Shown here one piece after another: positions 16,440 through 25,660 of a stretch of 64,000 bases of DNA. Source of the DNA: JAGQOZ01 sp041399205 (lineage in GTDB: Bacteria; Planctomycetota; Planctomycetia; Pirellulales; Pirellulaceae). Where the stretch lies: the NCBI GenBank assembly GCA_041399205.1, contig JAWKTK010000026.1, positions 1 through 64,000 on the forward strand. The letters run 5' to 3'. The position numbers and the translations under genes are program-made. The notes beneath the pieces were generated by a model. That model saw only the letters and a program-made list of their open reading frames with translations. It was not told where the DNA came from and made no database searches. Within the stretch, counting starts at the first letter, position 1; each line of letters opens with the position of its first letter.

Positions 16440-18229
16440 AGTCGTTCTTGCAGTTTCGCTTTATTCGTTGGAGCTACGTCGCCAGTCGTCTGCCGATCCT
16501 AGCGTTGATTCTGCTGGCCATGTGGCTTTCGCTGAATCCAGGCTTGCGTTGGCTGTTGATCTACAGCGGCCAGTCCGCGATTGGAGCGAAGGTGGAGATT
16601 GGTTCGCTTCAAACCAATTTGTCTTCGTCTCGAGTCGAACTGACCGACGTGGCGGTGGCCGATCCCCAGCGACCCATGTCCAACTTGTTCGAAATTGATT
16701 CGGCCGAATTTGACTTGGAAACCGCCGCCGCTCTGCGAAAACGCTTGGTCATTCATGAAGGAAGACTTTCCGGAGTCCAGTTGCATACGCAACGCACGAC
16801 CAGCGGACAGCTGGAAAAAGCTGAGATAGAAGAAACTTCGGATCAGCCGGGATTGTCGGACAAGATTGGCCAAATGGGCGAAGAATGGGTCAATTCAACG
16901 CTGGACAAATTGGAAACGGACGTCGAATCAGAGCTCCATTCCATTCGCCTGGCGAAAGAACTGAAAGAACGCTGGCCCAACGATTACAAAGCGGTCGAGC
17001 GCCAAGCGGATGATTTAAAGGATCGAGGCGAACAGTTGGCCGACGTGATCGAACAATTGTCCAAAAAACCGTTGGACCACTTGGACAAGATTGAACCGAC
17101 GATGGTCCAGTTGGATCGAATTCGCCAAGATGGTTTGCGTCTGAAAAATGATCTGCAGCGCATTCGCCAGCAGGTGCAACAAGATAAATTGGCTATCGAA
17201 CAAGCCAAACGGCACGACGAACAATACATCAAAGAGAAACTTCGCTTAGATAGTTTGGACGGACAATCACTAACAGAATATTTGATTGGCCCGGAATTGC
17301 ACGAACGACTCACCACTACGCTGGGTTGGATTCGGTGGGTCCGAGCGATGACGTCCACCGAAACGGAAGCCCAAAAGCAAGCGGAATCACAACCTCGCGG
17401 CAAAAACATCTTGTTCCCCGGCATGCTGATTCAGCCCGACGTCTTGATCAAAACGCTGATCGTTGACGGCACCGGCACCATTGACGAACAACCTTTCACC
17501 TTCCTGGCTGACATCCACGATATCACTCATCAATCCAAAAAACATGACCAGCCGATTACCGTCAATCTGAAGGCGCAAGGGTCGGCCGAAATGTACGCCA
17601 AGGCGATTCTGGATCGACGAGGTGATGTGGCCACGGAACAGGTGTTGATTGAAATTCCAGCGTTGGTACAGCAAGCCAGAACGTTAGGCAATCCAGAAAA
17701 GCTGGCGGTGAATGTGGGACGAGGCAAAGCTCATATTCGAGCGAACTTGACGTTTGAAGATGAAAATGTGGTGGGCCGTATCGAATTTCGTCAAGCGAAT
17801 GTGCAGATGGAGCCTTCGCTGCCCGAAGCGGAACGTAAAGAGATTCTGCTGACCGACCTGAAGCCGGCGCTGCAACACGTTTCTAACTTGGACATTCAAG
17901 CCGACATTTCTGGCACCTTGCTCAAGCCCAAAATCAAAGTCCATTCGAACCTCGGTCCGCAATTGGCCGCCGGTCTGAAGCAGGCCTTTCAAGGCGAACT
18001 GGACGCTCGGCAAGTGCAACTCAGCCAGCTCGCGCATCAAAAAATCGAAGAAGAACTCCAGCAAGCGGAACAGGACCTGCTGACCAAACATCAGGACATT
18101 CTGCAGAAACTGGAAATTGGCGACAAAGAATTGGCCATGATCAAATCGGACATCACTGGCAAAATTGGCGGATCGGATCAATTGCTTCGCGCGGGCCAGA
18201 AGCTGTTCAATAATTTTCGAAAGCGGTAA
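16436..18229 (+). CDS. TIGR03545-family protein (AsmA-like, coiled coil)
   Basis: The product has 597 residues. One N-terminal membrane helix (about 18-38, LPILALILLAMWLSLNPG) is followed by a domain reminiscent of AsmA-type lipid transfer proteins (GAKVEIGSLQTNLSSSRVEL). A long charged coiled coil runs from about 135 to 280 (KAVERQADDLKDRGEQLADV), and a beta-rich C-terminal half ends in another helical stretch. It probably spans the periplasm. It is translationally coupled to the TIGR03546 gene. The function is unknown; envelope maintenance is an inference from the AsmA resemblance. Confidence 0.8.
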   Translation: MKSFLQFRFIRWSYVASRLPILALILLAMWLSLNPGLRWLLIYSGQSAIGAKVEIGSLQTNLSSSRVELTDVAVADPQRPMSNLFEIDSAEFDLETAAALRKRLVIHEGRLSGVQLHTQRTTSGQLEKAEIEETSDQPGLSDKIGQMGEEWVNSTLDKLETDVESELHSIRLAKELKERWPNDYKAVERQADDLKDRGEQLADVIEQLSKKPLDHLDKIEPTMVQLDRIRQDGLRLKNDLQRIRQQVQQDKLAIEQAKRHDEQYIKEKLRLDSLDGQSLTEYLIGPELHERLTTTLGWIRWVRAMTSTETEAQKQAESQPRGKNILFPGMLIQPDVLIKTLIVDGTGTIDEQPFTFLADIHDITHQSKKHDQPITVNLKAQGSAEMYAKAILDRRGDVATEQVLIEIPALVQQARTLGNPEKLAVNVGRGKAHIRANLTFEDENVVGRIEFRQANVQMEPSLPEAERKEILLTDLKPALQHVSNLDIQADISGTLLKPKIKVHSNLGPQLAAGLKQAFQGELDARQVQLSQLAHQKIEEELQQAEQDLLTKHQDILQKLEIGDKELAMIKSDITGKIGGSDQLLRAGQKLFNNFRKR

Positions 18230-18318
18230 TTGCCGTCGCCGCACTACTGGCCTGCCATTCGGCAGCGATCGAGTTTCCGGCATGGCCGAATCGAATAAAC
18301 TTGCTGTTCGGTTTGGCG

Positions 18319-18903
18319 TTATCGAGCGGCGTCGATGCGGTTCGCTGCTTCTTCCAGTAACCGAATCCACGGTCCCACGTAGTGCCCGTTATCGTGGAAG
18401 GTTCGGCCGCTGACCAAGTTGCCGTCCACAACGCACGGAGCATCAACAAACGTGCCGCCGCAAACTTCCAAGTCAAATTGGCATTTGGGAACCGTCGCCA
18501 TTTTGCGACCTTGAACGCAATCCGCGTAAGCGGGAATTTCTACACCATGACAGACGCTGGCGATGGGCTTGTTGGCCGCAAAAAACGCTTTGGTAATGCG
18601 AACTAAATCGGCGTCGTAGCGAATATATTCCGGAGCTCGACCACCGGAAAACAGGATGCCCAAATAGTCATCCGGCTGCACGTCTCGGAAAGCAATGTCA
18701 GCTTCGATCGAATAGCCTTCCCATTCTTTGGTGATGGTCCAACCCGGTTTGACTTCGTGTAACACCATTTGATAGCGACGCTTGTCCGGTGCTGCCACCA
18801 CGGGCTGAAAACCTGCCTCTTGCAAACGATAGAATGGATACATCGTGTCTAGCGTTTCCGTCGCATCGCCGACAACAATCAAAACTTGATGCTTGGTCTT
18901 CAT
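18319..18903 (-). CDS. DJ-1/PfpI family protein
   Basis: This 194-residue alpha/beta protein has the nucleophile elbow ASVCHGVE (Cys118, His119) and the family motif FSGGRAPEYIR. Members act as glyoxalases, deglycase-like enzymes, chaperones or peptidases, and the sequence does not decide which. Its ATG overlaps the stop of the upstream sugar-isomerase gene by 4 bp, so the two are co-translated. Confidence 0.9.
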   Translation of the reverse strand: MKTKHQVLIVVGDATETLDTMYPFYRLQEAGFQPVVAAPDKRRYQMVLHEVKPGWTITKEWEGYSIEADIAFRDVQPDDYLGILFSGGRAPEYIRYDADLVRITKAFFAANKPIASVCHGVEIPAYADCVQGRKMATVPKCQFDLEVCGGTFVDAPCVVDGNLVSGRTFHDNGHYVGPWIRLLEEAANRIDAAR

Positions 18904-19889
18904 GAATGAGTCTCGTTAGAAACACGCGTTACACAATCCAGCAAATACAACTTCGCTCGATTGATTTCGTCCGTCACTTCCGCAGTTGAATCCAAAATCG
19001 GGATTCCTCGAGGCACCGGATGCATAAAGATCTCCGTCCAGCCGGTATATTGGATATCTCGCAAGGCCGCCACCAACGGCTGAAAATCCAAGGTGCCCCG
19101 TCCTGGCATCTGCAGCAATTCTTCCGCTTTCGGCAATTTTTGCATGCAACCAAGACCATGTTGCCATGCGTAGAAAACTGCGACTTTGTTGCCGATATCG
19201 CGAAGGAGCGAACCGAGCAACTTTGAATCCTGTGGCAAGTGGTACGGCGCCAACGCAACTCTCAGCGGCAAGTCGTCCGCGAATTCCGCCAAGTAGCGAA
19301 TGGAATCAACCGATTCAATCAGGCTATTGGCATGGTTTTCAATGGCCAGCGTTACGTTGTGTTGGGCTGCCACTTCCAAATGCGGCTTGAGCTGTTCCGC
19401 AAAGCGGGCCACGGCGGTCTTGAGTTCGTTTCCTTGAAGACCCTTCGGTCCTTTCGCTCCAGTGACAATCTGTTGGCAGCCAAGTCTTTGGCAGCGAGCG
19501 AATTCGTCGTGCAATTGAAAGGGGCCCAGATCGTAGCGAGTGACACAGCCGAGTGTCACTTGATGTTGTTTTATCAATGCGGCGAATCTAGCTTCGCCCA
19601 TGTCAGCCAGTTGTTCGCATTGGTCGCCGTGCGGCTTGGGCCACAGATCGACTGCAACCGCGCCGGTTTTTGGCACTTCTGCCAAGATGGTTTCCAGCCG
19701 AGTGTAGCCATACATGCACCCGGCCAGCAAAAAACGAAATTGAAATGTTTCAGCGGGCTGAGCCGCGACAGTGCCAAGCTGCCAGCGCAATCCACCTGCG
19801 ACCGCCGATAGCTTGGCGATATTGGCTAACGCCGTTCGTCGTGTTTGGCAAACGTACTTGTCGCTGGATGCGGTTAACTTGCCGTTCAA
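18900..19889 (-). CDS. Sugar phosphate isomerase/epimerase-like TIM-barrel protein, probable Tat export
   Basis: This is a xylose-isomerase-like TIM barrel with acidic metal-ligand candidates in TLAIENHAN and TGWTEIFMHPVPRG. The N-terminus contains CQTRRTALANIAKLSAVAGG, a twin-arginine signal, so the enzyme is probably exported folded. The start is uncertain. No ATG lies near the signal, and a TTG at 19889 gives 329 residues. A longer frame extends to 20159 but would overlap the DUF533 gene and add unrelated sequence. It is followed directly by the DJ-1 gene. The substrate is unknown. Confidence 0.75.
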   Translation of the reverse strand: MNGKLTASSDKYVCQTRRTALANIAKLSAVAGGLRWQLGTVAAQPAETFQFRFLLAGCMYGYTRLETILAEVPKTGAVAVDLWPKPHGDQCEQLADMGEARFAALIKQHQVTLGCVTRYDLGPFQLHDEFARCQRLGCQQIVTGAKGPKGLQGNELKTAVARFAEQLKPHLEVAAQHNVTLAIENHANSLIESVDSIRYLAEFADDLPLRVALAPYHLPQDSKLLGSLLRDIGNKVAVFYAWQHGLGCMQKLPKAEELLQMPGRGTLDFQPLVAALRDIQYTGWTEIFMHPVPRGIPILDSTAEVTDEINRAKLYLLDCVTRVSNETHS

Positions 19890-19981
19890 AGCTGCATCTC
19901 TTTCGTGGTTCGCCAGAAAACTACTTGGTCGGTATGTCCAGCCAAACGTAGAACGTTGCAATTTTGTCAAACCAAGCCTAC

Positions 19982-20692
19982 CTACCTGAAAATCGGTTGA
20001 GCGCCGTAGCGAACGTGGATTTGATTGCACAGGTCGGGTTCCAGTCGCAGGCCGTGAGCTAATTCCTGGAGATAATGCGCCTCTTGCTGAGTGTCCAATT
20101 GCATACCCGCCAAAGACATCGTGTAGACCTTCACCTCCATTCCCAGTGGGACACTCCAAGCGAAGTCTCGTACATCAATAGCTTGTGCGAACTCGTGTTT
20201 CAGGAATTCAATCGTTTGTGGATCATTGGGTACTTGGCTCAGAATGGTCTGCTGCTCGTTGGCATCGATTCGCCCATCCGCTTTGGCTGCGTTAATCAAT
20301 GCCCGAATAAGTATGATCGCTTCGTCGTTCGAGGTCATTTGGGGTGCCGAAGGTGCAGGACGTCTCGAGGGTGGATTCGGTTGATATCGAGGCGGATCGG
20401 GAGCTCTACGGTACGAGGACGGGCGCTGCGTCGAGCTGGGACCATCTTGGCATTTCTTGCCCGTGGCCACGCCAAGCATTTCTTCCAGGCTACGCGATTC
20501 CTGTTCGATATCGATGGGACGATGCCCAGAACCCGCGCCGCCACGACCACCGGGCGCGGGAGTTGGTTGCGAAGAACGCCCGCCGCTCTTGATCAGTTTG
20601 TCTAGAATAGCACCACCCAAACCACCACCAGGTTTCTGAGCTCCACGCGATCCGCCGCCTAGCAAGCTTCCCAAAATGTCAATTGCGTCCAT
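19982..20692 (-). CDS. DUF533/TerB-like tellurite-resistance-fold protein
   Basis: The product has 236 residues from MDAIDILGSLLGGG. A glycine-rich N-terminus and a proline- and arginine-rich linker (about 35-120) lead to a helical TerB-like domain. That domain has EAIILIRALINAAKADGRID and an acidic DANEQQ turn, as in YebE/DUF533 proteins. TerB domains bind metal ions and associate with membranes; the role here is unknown. A GGTGAG ribosome binding site supports the start at 20692. Confidence 0.8.
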   Translation of the reverse strand: MDAIDILGSLLGGGSRGAQKPGGGLGGAILDKLIKSGGRSSQPTPAPGGRGGAGSGHRPIDIEQESRSLEEMLGVATGKKCQDGPSSTQRPSSYRRAPDPPRYQPNPPSRRPAPSAPQMTSNDEAIILIRALINAAKADGRIDANEQQTILSQVPNDPQTIEFLKHEFAQAIDVRDFAWSVPLGMEVKVYTMSLAGMQLDTQQEAHYLQELAHGLRLEPDLCNQIHVRYGAQPIFR

Positions 20693-21024
20693 TGTGCTCA
20701 CCAATCAAGTAAAGAATGTTCCGTTGCCCTATGAAGTTTTGTCAATCGCGCCGAGATCTATGTGAATCACCGGCGGCGGCGTCAAGCGAACCGTCTTCTG
20801 ACACGTCCGTTAGTGTACCACGATCCTCCGCACCATGCCGCTGGCGGGGTTCACATCCTGGGTGACTGCGGATCGATCCGTTTATTGGCCCAGAATGAGT
20901 CTGTGCGATTCGTTAGACCAGCTTTGTCGAGCGGTTGGTAGGATATCCAACTTGTATTTCGCGAATCGAGCGATTTGCGCATGAAAAACGCCGGCAGCGA
21001 AGACTACCGACGTGATAGATTAAG
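20693..21024. other. Intergenic stretch, no gene seen
   Basis: About 330 bases between the DUF533 gene and tRNA-Glu. No convincing coding frame, repeat or hairpin was seen. Confidence 0.5.
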
Positions 21025-21097
21025 TGACCCCGACGGGACTCGAACCCGTGTTGCCGCCGTGAAAGGGCGGAGTCCTAGGCCGCTAGACGACGGGGCC
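21025..21097 (-). tRNA. tRNA-Glu (anticodon UUC)
   Basis: The minus strand folds as a cloverleaf. The acceptor GGCCCCG pairs with CGGGGTC (one G-U pair) with discriminator A. The anticodon loop is CTTTCAC with anticodon TTC. The T arm is CGGGTTCGAGTCCCG. CCA is not encoded. The whole closely resembles bacterial tRNA-Glu. Confidence 0.96.
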
Positions 21098-21118
21098 TCA
21101 CTCAATTTGTATACGAGC

Positions 21119-21147
21119 TTTTTAAACGTCGTGCCCAAAAGCGTCAA
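21119..21147 (-). promoter_or_regulatory. Probable promoter of tRNA-Glu
   Basis: On the minus strand TTGACG (21147-21142) is followed after 17 bases by TAAAAA (21124-21119), ending about 22 bases before the tRNA 5' end. Confidence 0.45.
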
Positions 21148-21251
21148 GGGCAGGGATCGGCAAAAGAAGCGCCGACACTAGAAGAAATCCTGGAGTTTTC
21201 TATTCCAGATGTAGACCGCTTCGCTAGATCCGGAATAGGTCTGATGACTAT

Positions 21252-21464
21252 TTATTGATCGGAAGCGGTCGCGTCGGTTTGTTCGCCACTCTGTTCGCTT
21301 TCGCTTTTCTTGATGGCGTCATAAACTTCGCGACGATGAACTGGTACTTCCTTGGGGGCTTCCACACCCAACCGTACCTTGTCGCCTCGAATTTCCACGA
21401 CAACAACCGTAATGTCGTTGTTGATTACGATGCTTTCGTTCTTTTTGCGGGACAATACTAACAT
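21252..21464 (-). CDS. csrA: CsrA-family RNA-binding translational regulator (copy 2)
   Basis: The 70-residue protein starts MLVLSRKKNE. It has the standard core KVRLGVEAPKEVPVHRREVY with Arg44 and an acidic, glutamine-rich tail. It is closer to canonical CsrA than the copy at 2.7 kb. It represses or stabilises mRNAs by binding GGA in leader hairpins. The start at MLVLSR is fixed by the family; the longer frame upstream is not conserved-looking. It is divergent from the complex I operon, with a 450-bp shared upstream region. Confidence 0.93.
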   Translation of the reverse strand: MLVLSRKKNESIVINNDITVVVVEIRGDKVRLGVEAPKEVPVHRREVYDAIKKSESEQSGEQTDATASDQ

Positions 21465-21914
21465 GTCACCATTCCTTTGCTTCTTGCCTGACCGGAACGA
21501 TCCGGTAAGTAGTGGCTTGTTTTGACCGAGTTCACTTGACGCTGCAAAACCCCACATCCTGTAAAAAATTCTATCTACACTCTACGCCGCGAATTCACTC
21601 AGTCAAGAAAAGTGCGCGTTAAATTCTTACGAAAATTCTCCTTGTGGCACGAAATTCGTGTTGCAACGGCGGAATACGTCTCTCCTGGGCCACACAAATA
21701 AGTCACTTGCAGCAGCGAGTGGGCCTGGAATCAGCCACAAACCGGTTGACACTTAGAAAACTGCCGAATTGCGGCCATGCGGTTGCGGATAATCAAGGTG
21801 GTTCTATAATCTCGGGAATGCGTCCAAGAAAAGCTTTATTTGTGGGCGCCGTTGCATCCTGGCAGGCAAATCGGAAGACCTTTCAGTCAAACCTGAGATT
21901 GTCGAGACAATTAC
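21465..21914. other. Divergent regulatory region between csrA and the complex I operon
   Basis: 450 bases without a supported gene. It contains the candidate nuo promoter at 21783-21810 and another TTGACA at 21746 that lacks a good -10 partner. Confidence 0.5.
21783..21810 (+). promoter_or_regulatory. Candidate promoter of the nuo operon
   Basis: A perfect TATAAT at 21805-21810 is preceded, 16 bases upstream, by a weak -35 TTGCGG at 21783. The nuoI start is about 105 bases downstream. Confidence 0.4.
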
Positions 21915-22440
21915 ATGTGGAATTGGATTCGTAATTTGTTGGTCGCGGTAACAACAGTTCAGCAGGGGATGTGGGTAACCCTAAGGTACTGGTTGAAGAC
22001 CTATAAAAAGGACCGTGGAACCTTCACGGAACAGTTCGAATATCCGGAAAAACCCGTTCCGGTGGCCCCAAGGTACCGAGGCTTTCATCGTTTCGACCTG
22101 ACAACTTGTATTGCTTGTGACCAGTGTGCCAAGGCTTGTCCGGTAGATTGTATTTATATTGGCAAGGAACGTGTGGAAGGATCAAAGGGCTTCCGAATAA
22201 CTGGGTATGCCATCGATTATTCCAAATGTATGTTCTGCCTTGTGTGTTGAACCTTGCCCGGTGGACTGCATTTTTATGGGCGCGACACACGATCTAAGTT
22301 GTTACAGCCGTGATGGATGCATTGTTGATTATTCTCGTCTGCCGGTGGACATTGCCTGGGGCCGAGCGACCTTGAATCCAACTGCGGTAGCTCAGTCCAA
22401 GGTAATTACGGAACCAGTTCATGGCGGTCCGAACCAGTAA
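21915..22440 (+). CDS. nuoI: NADH-quinone oxidoreductase subunit I (NuoI), split by a two-base deletion
   Basis: NuoI carries two 4Fe-4S clusters that pass electrons towards quinone in complex I. The first frame has the N-terminal membrane-associated helix and the first cluster motif CIACDQCAKACPVDCIYIG, then reaches AIDYSKCMFC and stops early at TGA. The second frame continues LCVEPCPVDCIFMG, then THDLSCYSRDGC, WGRATLNP and KVITEPVHGGP, the normal end. Two bases of one codon appear lost at about 22238 between the second and third cysteines of cluster two. It is the first gene of the operon, before DUF2203 and nuoA. An intact protein is expected in the organism. Confidence 0.88.
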
Positions 22441-22471
22441 GTTTGATCCTTTCAGGTGTATTCACTGACCC

Positions 22472-22906
22472 ATGAAATCAAAACGGCACAAGTATTTTAC
22501 AGTGGAACAAGCGAACAGCATGTTGCCATTGATTCGAGCGATCGTGTCGGATCTGGTTGCCTTGTGGCACGATGTCAGTGAACGCAAGCGTCGACTTGAA
22601 TCACTGGCAGAAGGCCGGACCTTTCGCAGTCCGGATGTCTATTCGGAAGAAGTCGAGTTCGTCGAACAGCAGTTGGAACGAGACGTCGAGCGATTGCGAG
22701 CTTATTTGGACGAATTGCGTGAGCTGGGCGTGGAACCGCAAGGGTTCGACGGAGTCATTGAGTTTCCAACAATGATGGATGGCCGTTTGGCTTATCTGTC
22801 GTGGAAGTTTGGTGAACCGCAGATTTCTTACTGGCACGATGCGGAAGGAAATAGCCCAGGTCGATTGCCTCTGCCAGCTGCGACGGAAACCGTAACGTCA
22901 CTGTAG
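22472..22906 (+). CDS. DUF2203 family protein
   Basis: The 144-residue protein has the family start KYFTVEQANSMLPLIRAIV, a charged coiled coil (about 40-85) and the C-terminal motif LAYLSWKFGEPQISYWHD. DUF2203 proteins are small and soluble and their function is unknown. Its position between nuoI and nuoA, on the same strand with short gaps, suggests cotranscription with complex I and perhaps an assembly role (inference). Confidence 0.85.
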   Translation: MKSKRHKYFTVEQANSMLPLIRAIVSDLVALWHDVSERKRRLESLAEGRTFRSPDVYSEEVEFVEQQLERDVERLRAYLDELRELGVEPQGFDGVIEFPTMMDGRLAYLSWKFGEPQISYWHDAEGNSPGRLPLPAATETVTSL

Positions 22907-23056
22907 TTTGTTTCTGGCCAGCAAAGTTCTCTTTTCACCATCATTCGATGTGTTTGCCGCCCTTGCAATCAAGGGAGCGAGGACTACAATCCCAAGGGTT
23001 TGCTGGAGTATTTCTCTATAAATTCTATGCTGATCCAAAGAACGAAAGACTGATCT

Positions 23057-23695
23057 ATGGCTTCTGCCGTTGATGCATCCGCAGGGATTGTTGGCTATCT
23101 GGCTCTTTTCGGTGGGATCGGATTTGCATTTGTGTTTGCGAATCTCTTGCTCGGTCGCTTCCTGCGTCCCAAAGATCCGCACCCAGAAAAGCAAGAGATA
23201 TACGAATGTGGCGAACCAGCAATTGGTTCCAGTTACGTGCAATTTGACTTGCGATTCTACGTCGTAGCATTGATTTTCATTATCTTTGATGTCGAAGTCG
23301 CCTTTCTCTTCCCGTGGGCCACTGTCTTCGGGAAATCGACGAATTTGCTTGAACATAAAGCACCCATGGTCCAGCAACTGGATGATGGCCAACTGGCCTA
23401 CAGTCACGCGACCGCAGGAGTGCTGCGAGAGTTAGGAGTTGCGAATCCAGCTCCTTTGACAGGTGATGTGCGTCAAGCACAACGAGATGTCGAATCTGGG
23501 TTTCAACAATTGGCCTTTATCGCCTTGGTTGAGGCCAGTGTGTTCTTCGTTATTCTGCTGATTGGGTTTGCGTACGAATGGAAGCTGGGAGCACTGGATT
23601 GGGTTCGCTCGATGGTGAGTCAAAAGGAAGCGATGGTGAAGCCAATGCACTCGGGGACGCCCAGCGGGCCTAGCGAATCAGTATTGTCGGCGTAA
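23057..23695 (+). CDS. nuoA: NADH-quinone oxidoreductase subunit A (NuoA), extended
   Basis: This membrane subunit of complex I has three helices (about 11-33, 67-88 and 151-173) and the conserved loop YECGEPAIGSSYVQFDLRFY. At 212 residues it is much longer than usual NuoA (about 120-140). A polar insert of roughly 57 residues (92-148) separates helix 2 from helix 3, and there is a 35-residue tail. nuoB, which normally follows, is absent; nuoC comes next. Confidence 0.9.
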   Translation: MASAVDASAGIVGYLALFGGIGFAFVFANLLLGRFLRPKDPHPEKQEIYECGEPAIGSSYVQFDLRFYVVALIFIIFDVEVAFLFPWATVFGKSTNLLEHKAPMVQQLDDGQLAYSHATAGVLRELGVANPAPLTGDVRQAQRDVESGFQQLAFIALVEASVFFVILLIGFAYEWKLGALDWVRSMVSQKEAMVKPMHSGTPSGPSESVLSA

Positions 23696-23734
23696 GTTCG
23701 CTCCGTTTGATCGGAAATTCTGTACGAGGTAACT

Positions 23735-24268
23735 ATGGCTGGTGGTGACGGGCTGCTTGGCAAGCTCAAGAGCAAATTTGGTGATCAAATCGTTGGCGCG
23801 AATCTCGAGGCGATTGATCCTTGGATTGAAATTTCGCCAGACGCGTTGGTGGAAGTGGGGCGGTTCGTTCGAGACGACGCGTCGCTGAAGCTAGAGATGC
23901 TCAACTGTATTACGGCAGTTGACTGGTTGGAAGTTGACCCCAAGAAAGCGGCAAAAGCAGGGTTTGAACCGCACCTGGAAATGGTTTACCACCTTTCCAG
24001 TATTTCCAAGCGACACACGTTGGTCCTCAAGTTTAAATTGCCGCGCTGGAAAGATGGTGTCGAAGGTGAGGCCCCGGAATGTCCTTCGGTCAGTTCGATC
24101 TGGTCTACCGCTGATTGGCACGAACGTGAAACTTATGATTTGTCCGGAGTTATCTTTACCGGGCATCCCAATCTTCGTCGCATTCTTTGTCCGGAAGATT
24201 GGGTTGGTTATCCGCTCCGCAAAGACTATCAGATGCCGTTGGAATACCACGGAATTCGAGGTCGGTAG
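23735..24268 (+). CDS. nuoC: NADH-quinone oxidoreductase subunit C (NuoC, 30 kDa)
   Basis: This 177-residue peripheral-arm subunit has the family signature WHERETYDLSGVIFTGHPNL followed by RRILCPEDWVGYPLRKDY. It supports the NuoB/NuoD quinone site. It is not fused to NuoD, which follows 66 bp later. No NuoB-like sequence is fused to it. Confidence 0.95.
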   Translation: MAGGDGLLGKLKSKFGDQIVGANLEAIDPWIEISPDALVEVGRFVRDDASLKLEMLNCITAVDWLEVDPKKAAKAGFEPHLEMVYHLSSISKRHTLVLKFKLPRWKDGVEGEAPECPSVSSIWSTADWHERETYDLSGVIFTGHPNLRRILCPEDWVGYPLRKDYQMPLEYHGIRGR

Positions 24269-24334
24269 CGATTGAGGGCTTGCACCCGTTCTATTCGAGA
24301 TCAACGGAAAACATCGGTATTAGGTGAGAGACGC

Positions 24335-25540
24335 ATGGCGACGCAGATTGACGACCAGAGAATTATCGAATTCGACGTACGTACGGATGAAATGCTGGTC
24401 AACATGGGGCCGCAGCATCCCAGTACGCATGGTGTGCTGCGATTGGTGTTACGAACCGACGGTGAGATTGTCTCGGAAGTCACGCCGCATCTGGGGTACT
24501 TGCATCGCTGTGCTGAAAAAATTGGTGAAAACCTAACGCCTCGTCAGTGGATTCCCTATACCGATCGCATGGACTACCTGGCCGGGATGAACATGAATTT
24601 GGGCTGGGCACTGTGTGTTGAAAAGTTGTTGCAGCATGATTTGTCAGAAAAAGCGAAGCATCTGCGAGTCATCATTTGCGAAATGGGCCGAATTGCCAGC
24701 CATTTGGTAGGCATGGGAGCCTATGGGTTGGATTTGGGTACGTTCAGTCCGTTCTTGTACGCATTTCGGGAGCGTGAGCGGATTTTGGATTTGTTTGAAG
24801 AAGTCTGTGGTGCACGTCTGACCTACAGCTATATCACGCCGGGCGGAGCAACCGCGGATTTGCCCAAGGGCTGGCTGCAGAAGTGTGAACAGTTCTTAGA
24901 TCAGTTTGAACCAATCATTGCGGAATATCACGCGCTGTTGACCACTAATGCGATTTTTATCAAGCGAACATGTGATATCGGCGTCCTTAGTCCAGAAATG
25001 GCCATTGATTTTGGGTGCACCGGGCCTGTACTGCGAGGCAGTGGTGTCGACTATGATTTGCGACGAGACGGCGAAGAGCGTTACACGGAGATGTATGACG
25101 GCTATGCGTTCGAAGTGATTTGCCAGAAAGATGGGCATTATCCCAAGGACCATCAGTATCCGGCTGTGCCGAATGATGCCGTATTAGGAGATTGTTGGCA
25201 TCGGTTCTATGTTCGCATGCTGGAGGTAATTCAATCCATGGATCTCGTGCGGCAGGCAATGGATCGGTACAGTGTAGCTAGTGGTGATTGGGGAGTGCCG
25301 ATTAAGCTGGCAACTAAGTTGCCGGCGGGCGACGTTTATTTGGAAACCGAAGCTCCTCGTGGCCAGATGGGTTTCTACTTGGTCAGCAACGGTGGCAATA
25401 TTCCTTGGCGAGTTCGCGCTCGGAGCAGTTCGTTCTGCAATCTTTCTGTTTGCCCGGAAATCTGTAAGGGCGTTCCCATTGCCGATATTCCGGCGATTGT
25501 TGGTTCGCTTGATATTGTCATGGGCGAAATTGACCGTTAA
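24335..25540 (+). CDS. nuoD: NADH-quinone oxidoreductase subunit D (NuoD, 49 kDa)
   Basis: The product has 401 residues from MATQIDDQR. Family motifs are NMGPQHPSTHGVLRL, YTDRMDYLAGMN, TPGGATADLPKGW and, at the end, IVGSLDIVMGEIDR. NuoD forms the quinone pocket with NuoB. The start at 24335 follows an AGGTGAG ribosome binding site; an in-frame upstream start at 24272 is not family-like. Confidence 0.96.
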   Translation: MATQIDDQRIIEFDVRTDEMLVNMGPQHPSTHGVLRLVLRTDGEIVSEVTPHLGYLHRCAEKIGENLTPRQWIPYTDRMDYLAGMNMNLGWALCVEKLLQHDLSEKAKHLRVIICEMGRIASHLVGMGAYGLDLGTFSPFLYAFRERERILDLFEEVCGARLTYSYITPGGATADLPKGWLQKCEQFLDQFEPIIAEYHALLTTNAIFIKRTCDIGVLSPEMAIDFGCTGPVLRGSGVDYDLRRDGEERYTEMYDGYAFEVICQKDGHYPKDHQYPAVPNDAVLGDCWHRFYVRMLEVIQSMDLVRQAMDRYSVASGDWGVPIKLATKLPAGDVYLETEAPRGQMGFYLVSNGGNIPWRVRARSSSFCNLSVCPEICKGVPIADIPAIVGSLDIVMGEIDR

Positions 25541-25660
25541 TAAAAAATCCGTAGACACCGGGGCTTGTAAGTCCGACGGACATTGTGCAATATTTCACAA
25601 GCAAATTACTTTGCGGCTCAAGGTCGTTTCTGACCGTTGTCGCAGCATAGGGATGTGAAT

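Noticed and set aside
21746..21751. TTGACA as the nuo promoter -35
   Set aside because: No acceptable -10 box at 16-18 bases; the TATAAT at 21805 is a better candidate.
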